A program made the position numbers and the translations under genes. From Sphingomonadales bacterium (GTDB taxonomy: Bacteria; Pseudomonadota; Alphaproteobacteria; Sphingomonadales; Sphingomonadaceae), in the NCBI GenBank assembly GCA_016704425.1, contig JADJAC010000011.1, positions 558,001 through 622,000 on the forward strand: a stretch of 64,000 nt of DNA. The letters run 5' to 3'. The stretch's first letter is position 1. Every line of letters begins with the position of its first letter. Below, in pieces: positions 24,921 through 31,975 of the stretch. Below the pieces are notes generated by a model. That model worked only from the letters and a program-made list of their open reading frames with translations, had not been told where the DNA came from and did not search any database.

Positions 24921-24960
24921 AAAGCGGACGATCCCGGCAACGCTAGGCCGTGTCCGCTTT
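24921..24960. repeat. Inverted repeat, 9-bp arms
   Basis: AAAGCGGAC (24921-24929) and GTCCGCTTT (24952-24960) are perfect complements with a 22-base loop. It lies downstream of repeat copy B and may end transcription of the GGDEF-EAL gene, though only three T residues close the arm. More likely it is part of the local repeat family. Confidence 0.45.
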
Positions 24961-24970
24961 CAGGGATTCC

Positions 24971-25035
24971 AGCCCGAAACCGGACTGTCCGGAACCGACA
25001 ACATTGCTGAAGTAGCAGGCATGTCGCACATGTGC
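24971..25035. repeat. Partial third copy of the repeat core
   Basis: GCCCGAAACCGGACTGTCC repeats the core of copies A and B and includes the perfect palindrome CCGGACTGTCCGG (24980-24992). The following CGACAACATTGC block recurs at 25470-25481. This marks a cluster of related degenerate repeats. Confidence 0.6.
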
Positions 25036-25047
25036 TTGATGGATGAA

Positions 25048-25380
25048 TCAGTATGGCCAGATTGGAACGTTCCTAGGACCGTTCATTGCCTGCCATGCGA
25101 ACTCAGCTAACGGGGTGACGAGGAACGAACATGACGGGACTATCAGTAGTGGTATAATGACATGGATTGCAGCACTGAAGCGGGCGTCGCGGTTCTTCCA
25201 TGCGTAGACAAATGCATAGGCCACCGTTGCTATCCCGGTCGCCGCAAGTCCAACGAAGAGCAAAAGCGCGAGCATCCCGCCGCCGAGAGGCCCCCCAAAT
25301 TCCACGATCGTCGGAAGCGCAAGCGATCCCAACACAAATAATACAACCCATATTCCTAAGAACTTGAATGGCTCTGACAT
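25048..25380 (-). CDS. Small membrane protein, unknown function
   Basis: 110 residues with three hydrophobic segments (about 8-26, 34-62, 72-92), the middle one rich in Gly and Leu. I do not recognise a family. The ATG at 25380 has GAGG five bases upstream (GAGGCCCATATG), which supports it as a real gene. It sits among degenerate intergenic repeats, so it may be recently acquired or lineage-specific. Confidence 0.55.
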   Translation of the reverse strand: MSEPFKFLGIWVVLFVLGSLALPTIVEFGGPLGGGMLALLLFVGLAATGIATVAYAFVYAWKNRDARFSAAIHVIIPLLIVPSCSFLVTPLAEFAWQAMNGPRNVPIWPY

Positions 25381-25426
25381 ATGGGCCTCACCTCTTCGAT
25401 GTGTTCAATCAGCATAGGCCTAAATC

Positions 25427-25515
25427 GTCCGCTATCCACCCCAAAGAGGCCGAAGCGGTCAGTCAGCGAGCGACAACATTGCGGAAATTGACAAAGGCAG
25501 GCATCTCAGTTGCAT
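25427..25515. repeat. Degenerate intergenic repeat (GTCCGCTATCC type)
   Basis: Begins GTCCGCTATCCACCCCAAA (25427-25445), which matches 17 of 19 bases at 25938-25956. It continues with CGACAACATTGCGGAA, similar to the block near 25007, and runs into the start of the next gene. It resembles a repeat type often seen between genes of Erythrobacter-like and Sphingopyxis-like bacteria; that comparison is from memory. Confidence 0.55.
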
Positions 25516-25936
25516 GTCCGTCGGGCAAATCTTGGATATTCTGTCGAAGCGCGCACCCGTGGTTGCCGTTTTGGCTTTTGCCACCTCGCTTTTAGGAAAG
25601 TGGACGTCAGCGCCTGTTTTGCCCTTCTACATTTTAGCCGTTGTTGTCGGTTTGATGGCTTTTGCTCTGGCGACGACAAAGGGGTTATCGCGCATATTCA
25701 AATCCAAAGAGGAGCTAGGATTCGGTCGCAATCGGGACTGGATTGCATATCTGGTTTTCGTGAAGGGCCGAGCTCGCGGCTTTCTTCGGCTTAGTTGTTT
25801 TGGCTTTGTAGCTCTAATTGTTTCGGGCTTGAACCAGCCCTATGGTAATCTTGCATTTGCAGGCTGGTTTCTCCTTATCGCTTGGGGAATTGCGAACAGG
25901 CGTTATCCGGCCGACCTCGACACGGTGGATTCGTAA
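25514..25936 (+). CDS. Membrane protein, unknown function
   Basis: 140 residues with about four hydrophobic segments (15-28, 34-55, 94-108, 115-128) and a charged loop between the second and third. No known family is recognised. The start is ATG 25514, with only a weak AGG upstream. It lies between two copies of a short intergenic repeat. Coding status rests on length and a plausible membrane topology, so confidence is moderate. Confidence 0.5.
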   Translation: MSVGQILDILSKRAPVVAVLAFATSLLGKWTSAPVLPFYILAVVVGLMAFALATTKGLSRIFKSKEELGFGRNRDWIAYLVFVKGRARGFLRLSCFGFVALIVSGLNQPYGNLAFAGWFLLIAWGIANRRYPADLDTVDS

Positions 25937-26287
25937 GGTCCGTTTTCCACCCCAAATCAGACATTAGGCAGTAGCGCGCATTCACCCAAAACCTGACGTT
26001 CCCCCGTCCTTGCCACGGGGTGACGGGGTGAGCGAATGCGAAATGCTGAGCCAGCCGCCTTCACAAAAATGGCCTTTCCTATTCGGTGCGAATCTGCTTC
26101 ATCCTGTACGATGAAGTGCAGCGCCTTCTCTTCTCAAAATCCCGCCGGTCCCCATGATCCCGCCACCGGTATCATTTTACCGCAAGGGAGTGACAAGTTT
26201 GACAAGTTCCGGAAGGGGCAGGTGCAGTCCGGCATGGGCAGGGGCCTTGCAGCGCTGGCCATTCCCCTGCAATAAGGGGGCAAGGCT
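25937..26287. other. 351-bp gap with repeat remnant and small hairpins
   Basis: It starts with the second copy of the GTCCG-type repeat (25938-25956). CCCCGT/ACGGGG (26002-26007 and 26015-26020) forms a 6-bp hairpin. A short hairpin CCCC/GGGG lies just before the CNNM gene. A frame of 79 codons at 26036-26275 has odd composition and no family match. A TTGACA at 26199-26204 lacks a matching -10 box. Confidence 0.45.
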
Positions 26288-27607
26288 ATGGCTGCATCCC
26301 TCTCACCCGTGCTTCATCCCTTTCCGTGGATTGATTGCGTCATCATTTTCGGGCTGATTGCGCTCAACGGCGTCTTTGCCATGTCCGAACTTGCGATTGT
26401 TTCGGCGCGTCGGCCAAGGCTGGATGCGATGGCCCGCAAGGGCAGCAAGGGGGCCGCGCGCGCGATGGCGCTGGGCGCTGACCCGGGCCGGTTTCTCTCG
26501 ACCGTGCAGATCGGAATTACCCTGATCGGAATCATTGCGGGCGCCTATTCCGGGGCCAGCCTTGGCGGCCCGACGGGGGAGCGGCTTGCCGTGCTCGGCG
26601 TCCGGGAGGATTGGGCCGAAACGCTCGGATTTGCGATCGTGATCGGCATCACGACCTTTGTTTCGCTGGTCATCGGCGAACTTGTGCCGAAGCAGTTTGC
26701 CTTGCGCGCGCCGGAACCGATTGCGGCTGTCATGGCGCTGCCGATGCAATGGCTGGCCCGCCTTACTGCCCCCTTTGTCTGGCTGCTGGACAATACGAGC
26801 GCACTGATCTTCCGCATCCTGCGTCTCAAACGCGAAACCCAAAGCCATGTGACGGCCGAAGAGCTTCACCTGATCGTCGCCGAAGCCAGCAAATCGGGCG
26901 TGATCGAAGAGAGTGAGCGGGCGATCATCTCGGGTGTCGTCCGCCTTGCCGACCGGCCCGTGCGCGAAGTCATGACGCCGCGCACCGAAGTGGCCTGGGT
27001 CGATGTCGATGCCAGCCCGCAGGCCCTGCACGATGCCATCCTCGAGTCCGGCCACAGCCGCCTGCTCATTGCAGAAGGGTCCGTCGACAAGGTGATCGGC
27101 GTGGTTCAGGCGCGGGATATTGTGGCCGCTTTGCTCAACCGCAAGCCGCTTGACCTGCGGGCCCTCATGCGGACAGCGCCGATTCTTCCTGATCAGGTCG
27201 ATGCCATGGACGCGCTGGGCGTGTTGCGCGGCGCAGACGTGCCCATGGCTCTGGTCCATGATGAATATGGCCATTTTGAAGGCATTGTGACGCCGGTTGA
27301 CCTTCTGGTCGCCATTGCGGGGGGCTTTGCTTCTGACGCCGATGACGATGGCGAACCGGCCTTGGTGGAACGCGAGGACGGCAGCTTGCTGGTTGCCGGC
27401 TGGATGGCGGCAGACTCGCTTGCCGAGCGCCTTGGCCTGACGCTGCCGGAGGACCGGGATTATGCAACGGCCGCGGGTCTCGTTCTCGAGACGCTCAAGC
27501 ATATTCCGGAAACCGGAGAATGGTTCGAGGCACAGGGCTGGCGCTTTGAAGTGATCGATATGGACGGTCGCAAGATCGACAAGCTGCTTGTCTCCAGTAC
27601 GCGATGA
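26288..27607 (+). CDS. CNNM/CorC-type transporter-like protein (hemolysin family)
   Basis: 439 residues. An N-terminal DUF21/CNNM membrane domain (about 15-200; NGVFAMSELAIVSARRPRLD, TLIGIIAGAYSGASLG, IGELVPKQFAL) is followed by two CBS motifs (about 220-340; VREVMTPRTEVAWVD and DEYGHFEGIVTPVDLL). A CorC/HlyC C-terminal domain (about 355-435) completes it. Proteins of this layout are linked to Mg2+ or Co2+ export and tolerance; older databases call them hemolysins. It is a monocistronic-looking gene 76 bp before cysK. Confidence 0.94.
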   Translation: MAASLSPVLHPFPWIDCVIIFGLIALNGVFAMSELAIVSARRPRLDAMARKGSKGAARAMALGADPGRFLSTVQIGITLIGIIAGAYSGASLGGPTGERLAVLGVREDWAETLGFAIVIGITTFVSLVIGELVPKQFALRAPEPIAAVMALPMQWLARLTAPFVWLLDNTSALIFRILRLKRETQSHVTAEELHLIVAEASKSGVIEESERAIISGVVRLADRPVREVMTPRTEVAWVDVDASPQALHDAILESGHSRLLIAEGSVDKVIGVVQARDIVAALLNRKPLDLRALMRTAPILPDQVDAMDALGVLRGADVPMALVHDEYGHFEGIVTPVDLLVAIAGGFASDADDDGEPALVEREDGSLLVAGWMAADSLAERLGLTLPEDRDYATAAGLVLETLKHIPETGEWFEAQGWRFEVIDMDGRKIDKLLVSSTR

Positions 27608-27683
27608 CCGATCAAGCCCGCTAAGGACCGTGCATAGGATCACTTGCTTGCGCATGCCACAAAAGCCGGGCTAGTCAGGCGGC

Positions 27684-28673
27684 ATGGCTATCGTTCCGAA
27701 TCCGCTTGCCCTGATCGGCAATACCCCGCTTGTCCGCCTCGAAGGCCCATCGGCCGAAACAGGCTGCGAAATTCTCGCCAAATGCGAATATGCCAATCCC
27801 GGGGCCTCGGTGAAGGACCGCGCGGCGCTCTACATCATCGAGGATGCCGAGGCGCGCGGTGTGCTGGCACCCGGAGCAATGATTGTCGAAGGCACGGCGG
27901 GCAATACCGGCATTGGTCTTGCCCTTGTGGCGAATGCCAAAGGCTATCGCACGACGATCGTGATGCCCGAAACCCAAAGCCGCGAGAAGATGGATACGCT
28001 GCGCGCGCTGGGTGCGGAGCTGGTCCTTGTTCCGGCGGCGCCCTTCTCCAATCCGGGGCATTTCGTTCATACCTCCCGGCGGATCGCAGAAGAAACACCC
28101 GGTGCGCTCTGGGCAAACCAGTTTGACAATATCGCAAACCGCAAGGCCCATATTCATGGAACGGCCGAGGAAATCTGGGAACAGACCGGTGGCAAGATCA
28201 ACGGCTTCACCTGCGCCGTCGGGACGGGGGGGACGCTTGCAGGCGTGGGGCTCGGGCTGAAAGCCAAGAATCCGGACATCACCATCGCGCTGACCGATCC
28301 GCACGGCGCGGCTCTCTACAGCTATTATGCCTGTGGTGAACTGAAGGCAGAGGGCACATCCGTTGCGGAAGGGATCGGGCAAGGGCGGATTACCGCCAAT
28401 CTCGATGGAGCGCCGGTCGACACGCAGTTTCGCATCTCCGATGAAGAGGGGCTTTTCTGGATGCGGCGCCTTCTCCACGAAGAGGGGCTGTGCCTTGGCC
28501 TTTCCTCTGGCATCAACGTGGCAGGAGCAGTCGCGCTGGCCCGGCAGATGAGCCCCGGAAACACCATTGTGACGATCCTGTGCGATACGGGATTTCGGTA
28601 TCTTTCCACGCTCTACAACCCGGAATGGTTGCAATCCAAGGGCTTGAGCCTATTCTCGCCGCCAACGGGGTAA
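27684..28673 (+). CDS. cysK: Cysteine synthase A
   Basis: 329 residues. A PLP-dependent O-acetylserine sulfhydrylase that makes cysteine from O-acetylserine and sulfide. The PLP lysine is in NPGASVKDR (about residue 50), TAGNTG binds the substrate carboxylate, and GTGGTLAGVG binds the phosphate. The start ATG 27684 follows AGGCGG. The N-terminus NPLALIGNTPLVRLEG is typical. It may be cotranscribed with the small membrane-anchored gene that follows after 53 bp. Confidence 0.95.
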   Translation: MAIVPNPLALIGNTPLVRLEGPSAETGCEILAKCEYANPGASVKDRAALYIIEDAEARGVLAPGAMIVEGTAGNTGIGLALVANAKGYRTTIVMPETQSREKMDTLRALGAELVLVPAAPFSNPGHFVHTSRRIAEETPGALWANQFDNIANRKAHIHGTAEEIWEQTGGKINGFTCAVGTGGTLAGVGLGLKAKNPDITIALTDPHGAALYSYYACGELKAEGTSVAEGIGQGRITANLDGAPVDTQFRISDEEGLFWMRRLLHEEGLCLGLSSGINVAGAVALARQMSPGNTIVTILCDTGFRYLSTLYNPEWLQSKGLSLFSPPTG

Positions 28674-28726
28674 TTTGCAAAACGGCCGTGTCTTGTTGAA
28701 AACAGTGGCCTTGGAGAGAATTGCGC

Positions 28727-28972
28727 ATGGCAGACGAAACGCGTCGCGATGGAATGCAACGCGTTCGCGTAGGCCTTACCGGCCTTGCCGTTGTCCTGCT
28801 TATTGTGATGTTGGCAACTGCGGTGTTGCGGACAGTTGACCAGCAGGCCGTCGGCAATGTTTCGCGGCCCAACGTCGACAATGCTGACAAGTCTAAGGAC
28901 GAGCCGTTGGCCGATCTTGGTGTGGCTCCCGGTGCTCCGGCCGAAAATTCAGCGCAACCGCTTGCAAAATAG
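28727..28972 (+). CDS. Small single-pass membrane protein, unknown
   Basis: 81 residues: a charged N-terminus, one membrane helix (about 15-35), then a polar, Asp/Ala/Pro-rich tail. No known family. The ATG at 28727 has GGAGAG eight bases upstream; the TTG two codons earlier is less likely. It overlaps the next gene's likely TTG start by 11 bp, so the two are probably translated together. The tail would face the periplasm or cytoplasm; this cannot be decided confidently. Confidence 0.6.
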   Translation: MADETRRDGMQRVRVGLTGLAVVLLIVMLATAVLRTVDQQAVGNVSRPNVDNADKSKDEPLADLGVAPGAPAENSAQPLAK

Positions 28973-29732
28973 CTTCGCCGAATACCTCCGTTCGGGGCTG
29001 GTAATTCTGGCTTTGGCATTTTTGCCTTCCGCCTGCCGGAACAGTGCCGCCGAACCGGCTGGCAACCGGGTCACCTTTGCGACTGCCTTGCCACTCTTTC
29101 CGGCAAGCGCCGACCCGTCGGCAATTCTCAACGGGCTGGATCAGCGCAGTGCGATTGTGCGCTCATTGTCAAAACGGTTCGAAATTGTCCCGCTCGCTCG
29201 TCTGGACGAAAAGGTGCTTTCGGGTTCAACCTTGATCCTCGCCCAGCCGCGCGGACTTGCCGGGGACGAGCATGTTGCGATCGATAACTGGGTGCGCGCC
29301 GGCGGCAGAGCATTGATCTTTACCGACCCGGAGCTCGTATGGCCGAGCGAACTGCCGCTCGGGGATCCGCGTCGAGCGCCGCCAATTGGCCTGCTTGATC
29401 CGCTGCTTTCTCACTGGGGGCTGGACCTGGATGCCCCGGCCATGAACGACGACGGGCCGGTCCAAAGAATCATGGTCGGAAAATTTTCGGTCGCCGTCGC
29501 ATGGGCAGGGCAGTGGCGTACGCGCAGCGGCCGATGCAAGATCGAGAGTCTGGGCCTGATTGCCAATTGCCATGTGGGCAAGGGACAAGTTCTGCTGGTG
29601 GCAGATGCAGACCTTCTCGATCAGCGACTCTGGCTCGCGACCGGCGCCGACAATGAGTCGGCAATCTTGCACCTTGTCAGTCGAGTCGCGAGCAGCGGGC
29701 AAGATCAAACGATGGTACGCGACGGAACATAG
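28962..29732 (+). CDS. GldG/ABC-auxiliary-like lipoprotein
   Basis: About 256 residues from the suggested TTG at 28962. A hydrophobic segment ending FLPSACRNSAA looks like a lipoprotein signal. The mature part has the pattern LILAQPRGL, DNWVRAGGRALIFTDPELVWPSELPLGDPRR and DPLLSHWGLDLD, like the GldG or ABC-transporter auxiliary (DUF4350-like) families. These have a flavodoxin-like fold but no known enzyme activity. The start is uncertain: the frame is open from 28836 and an ATG at 28881 is possible. It lies directly upstream of the mraZ promoter. Confidence 0.6.
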   Translation: MQNSFAEYLRSGLVILALAFLPSACRNSAAEPAGNRVTFATALPLFPASADPSAILNGLDQRSAIVRSLSKRFEIVPLARLDEKVLSGSTLILAQPRGLAGDEHVAIDNWVRAGGRALIFTDPELVWPSELPLGDPRRAPPIGLLDPLLSHWGLDLDAPAMNDDGPVQRIMVGKFSVAVAWAGQWRTRSGRCKIESLGLIANCHVGKGQVLLVADADLLDQRLWLATGADNESAILHLVSRVASSGQDQTMVRDGT

Positions 29733-29776
29733 TAAAAACATCTGAGGCCAAAAGTGCAAACCAAGGGCATTTTTTG

Positions 29777-29782
29777 TATAAT
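29777..29782 (+). promoter_or_regulatory. Candidate -10 box for the dcw operon
   Basis: A perfect TATAAT in the 220-bp gap before mraZ. No good -35 box stands 16-18 bp upstream. Transcription would begin near 29789, inside the putative MraZ operator. Confidence 0.5.
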
Positions 29783-29784
29783 AT

Positions 29785-29818
29785 CCCCGTTCTACCCGTA
29801 AAAACCCGTTGTATCCCC
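29785..29818 (+). promoter_or_regulatory. Putative MraZ operator: four CCC triplets at 10-bp spacing
   Basis: CCC triplets start at 29785, 29795, 29805 and 29815. The copies read TCCCCGT, ACCCGT, ACCCGT and TCCCCA. MraZ of E. coli binds TGGG-type direct repeats with 10-bp period upstream of its own gene. Here the matching strand is the bottom one (GGG), which differs from E. coli. The array covers the expected start site of the TATAAT promoter, consistent with autorepression. Confidence 0.65.
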
Positions 29819-29952
29819 AATCCGCCACTGATAACCCTGCAAGATCAAAGGGCGGGGTTGTCCTGGAACTATAATTTGATTCGGAACTGGTTTGCTGCCG
29901 ATTCCGAAGCCAGGAAGCATTTGCCCGCAGCAATTTTGGGGCGGGATTTGTA

Positions 29953-30438
29953 GTGAGCGGACGGGCATTGTTCAGGGGGAGCGCGCTCAACGCGGTCGAC
30001 GCGAAAGGCCGCGTCGCGATCCCCGCTGGGCTTCGCCAGGCTGTTGAATCCAACGGCGACGGTCGCAACCTCATTATTGCAAAGCATGAAAGCGATCCCT
30101 GCCTGATCGGCTATGATCATGGCTGGTCTTCGCTGCTGCATGCCCGGCTCAACCGCACGGAAGATCGTGAAGCCGATGCCGGTCGCGACTATAGTCGACA
30201 CAATCCCAATCGCCGTGCCTTCGGCCTTGTCGAAGACGTGCCATTCGATGCAAGCGGGCGGTTTATCATGCCGACCATGCTGCGCGATCGCGCAAGGATT
30301 GGCGATCTTGCCTTCTTCATAGGCACCGGAGACACGTTCGAAATCTGGAACCCCCGCCTCCTGATCGAAACGCCCGGGATCGACGAGGAACTGAAGGAAG
30401 TTGTTGCCTATCTCCTGAGCACCAGAGGTGCGGCATGA
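29953..30438 (+). CDS. mraZ: Transcriptional regulator MraZ
   Basis: 161 residues, two AbrB-like (SpoVT) half-domains: ALNAVDAKGRVAIPAGLR near the N-terminus and PFDASGRFIMPTMLRDRA in the second half. MraZ represses the dcw operon as a ring-shaped oligomer. The start is a GTG at 29953, the first gene of the cluster. Its stop overlaps the rsmH ATG (ATGA). A putative target array is seen 135 bp upstream. Confidence 0.95.
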   Translation: MSGRALFRGSALNAVDAKGRVAIPAGLRQAVESNGDGRNLIIAKHESDPCLIGYDHGWSSLLHARLNRTEDREADAGRDYSRHNPNRRAFGLVEDVPFDASGRFIMPTMLRDRARIGDLAFFIGTGDTFEIWNPRLLIETPGIDEELKEVVAYLLSTRGAA

Positions 30439-31376
30439 ACCCCGCCGCCGCACCGCACGTTCCGGTCCTTCTGGACGAAGTGATCGCCGCCCTCGCTCCA
30501 TGCCCCGGTGAGCGACACGTCGATGGCACCTATGGTGCCGGCGGCTACACACGGGCCATCCTGGCAAAAGGTGCCGAAGTCATCGCATTCGATCGCGACC
30601 CGGACGCAATTGCAGCGGGCAAGACAGACAAACCCAGGCTTTTGATGCTGGTCGAAGATCGCTTTTCGCGCATGACCGATCATGTTGATCAGCCGGTCGA
30701 TGGCGTGACCCTCGATATCGGTGTGTCGTCCATGCAGCTTGACCGGGCGGACCGGGGCTTTTCATTCCAGGCTGACGGTCCGCTGGACATGCGGATGGAA
30801 CAAGCCGGCGAGAGCGCTGCGGATTTCGTCAACACGGCGGACGAAGAGGAAATTGCACGGGTTATTTACGAATATGGCGAAGAGCCCAAGTCTCGGCGTA
30901 TCGCGCGGAGCATTGTTGCGGCGAGGCCGCTCTCCCGAACATCTGAACTGGCGAATATCGTGCGTCGTGCGTCAGGTTACAAAACCGGCGACAAGAAGGA
31001 TCCGGCAACCCGCACGTTCCAAGCCATTCGCATTCACGTCAATCGCGAACTCGAGGAACTTCAGGACGGACTTGCTGCAGCGGAGCAGGTTTTGAAGCCT
31101 GGCGGCAGGCTTGCAGTCGTGACATTTCATAGCCTTGAAGATCGACTGGTGAAGCGTTTTCTCAAATCGCGGAGCGGCGCCGCTCCGGCAGGGTCACGCC
31201 ATTTGCCGGAAACCTCCAAATCCGTCCCGAAGCCGACCTTTGCGAAGGTCGGCAAGCCCATTCGGGCAAGCGAAGCCGAGCTTGCCCGCAATCCCCGCGC
31301 CCGCTCGGCCACTCTCCGGGTTGCCCATCGCACCGATGCAGCACCCTGGCCTACTCAAAGGAAAGGAACGTCATGA
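30435..31376 (+). CDS. rsmH: 16S rRNA (cytosine1402-N4)-methyltransferase
   Basis: 313 residues. It methylates N4 of C1402 in 16S rRNA. Seen: HVPVLLDEVI at the N-terminus, VDGTYGAGGYTRAIL (SAM motif I), TLDIGVSSMQLDRADRGFSF, GPLDMRM, RIHVNRELEEL and TFHSLEDRLVKRF. It overlaps mraZ and ftsL by 4 bp each. Confidence 0.97.
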   Translation: MNPAAAPHVPVLLDEVIAALAPCPGERHVDGTYGAGGYTRAILAKGAEVIAFDRDPDAIAAGKTDKPRLLMLVEDRFSRMTDHVDQPVDGVTLDIGVSSMQLDRADRGFSFQADGPLDMRMEQAGESAADFVNTADEEEIARVIYEYGEEPKSRRIARSIVAARPLSRTSELANIVRRASGYKTGDKKDPATRTFQAIRIHVNRELEELQDGLAAAEQVLKPGGRLAVVTFHSLEDRLVKRFLKSRSGAAPAGSRHLPETSKSVPKPTFAKVGKPIRASEAELARNPRARSATLRVAHRTDAAPWPTQRKGTS

Positions 31377-31975
31377 TTGCCCAACGCTTTCGTCCGGTTG
31401 GATGGGTGATCGGCATCGCTGCTGCCGCCTGCATCCTTTACATGATCTCGCTCCAGGTTGCGACGCAGCGGGGCCGTCTAGAAGAGATTGATCGCAAGAT
31501 CGCGATGACCAAGCGTGACATCCGCCAGCTGCAGACCGAACTTGGGACAAGGGCAAGTCTGCGCCAGCTTGAACGCTGGAACAGCAACGTCCTGTCGCTC
31601 AGTGCACCAAAGGCCAATCAGTATCTTCGTGACGAAGCAGCCCTTGCGACGTTCGACCGTTCTGGCGTTGGCGACGCGCCGTCAGCGCCGCCGCCAGTCA
31701 TGATGGCCGTTATGACCCAGCAGGAAAGTGAGTCTCCTCAAGCCCCTTCGCTTATTGCCCGGCTCACCACGCCTGCCGCTGCGCCGAAGCCGCTTACGGC
31801 AACGGACAAGGCTGTGCAGCGTGCAATTGCGCCACGCCAGACAGCGCAGTCCGCCACGCCGCGCTACCAGAAGGTGGCTTTGCTCGACCAGGCCCTGCTT
31901 GATCGTTCCACTGTCAGCGCGCTGTCGCGGTCGGCAATGTCCGAGGCAAAAGAGGTGGATAGACCGCGCCCGTGA
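31373..31975 (+). CDS. ftsL: FtsL-like cell division protein
   Basis: 200 residues. A short N-terminus, one membrane helix (about 10-30), then a coiled coil (about 33-70; LEEIDRKIAMTKRDIRQLQTEL), as in FtsL, which assembles with FtsB and FtsQ and activates FtsWI. Position between rsmH and ftsI fits. The following ~120 residues are Ala/Pro/Ser-rich and longer than in most FtsL proteins. Overlaps: ATGA with rsmH, GTGA with ftsI. Confidence 0.85.
   Translation: MIAQRFRPVGWVIGIAAAACILYMISLQVATQRGRLEEIDRKIAMTKRDIRQLQTELGTRASLRQLERWNSNVLSLSAPKANQYLRDEAALATFDRSGVGDAPSAPPPVMMAVMTQQESESPQAPSLIARLTTPAAAPKPLTATDKAVQRAIAPRQTAQSATPRYQKVALLDQALLDRSTVSALSRSAMSEAKEVDRPRP

Noticed and set aside
22284..25956. 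CRISPR array in the repeat-rich region
   Set aside because: The repeats are long, few, degenerate and unevenly spaced; there are no regular spacers and no cas genes.
26036..26275. 79-codon plus-strand frame before the CNNM gene
   Set aside because: No ribosome site, odd composition, and no recognisable domain.
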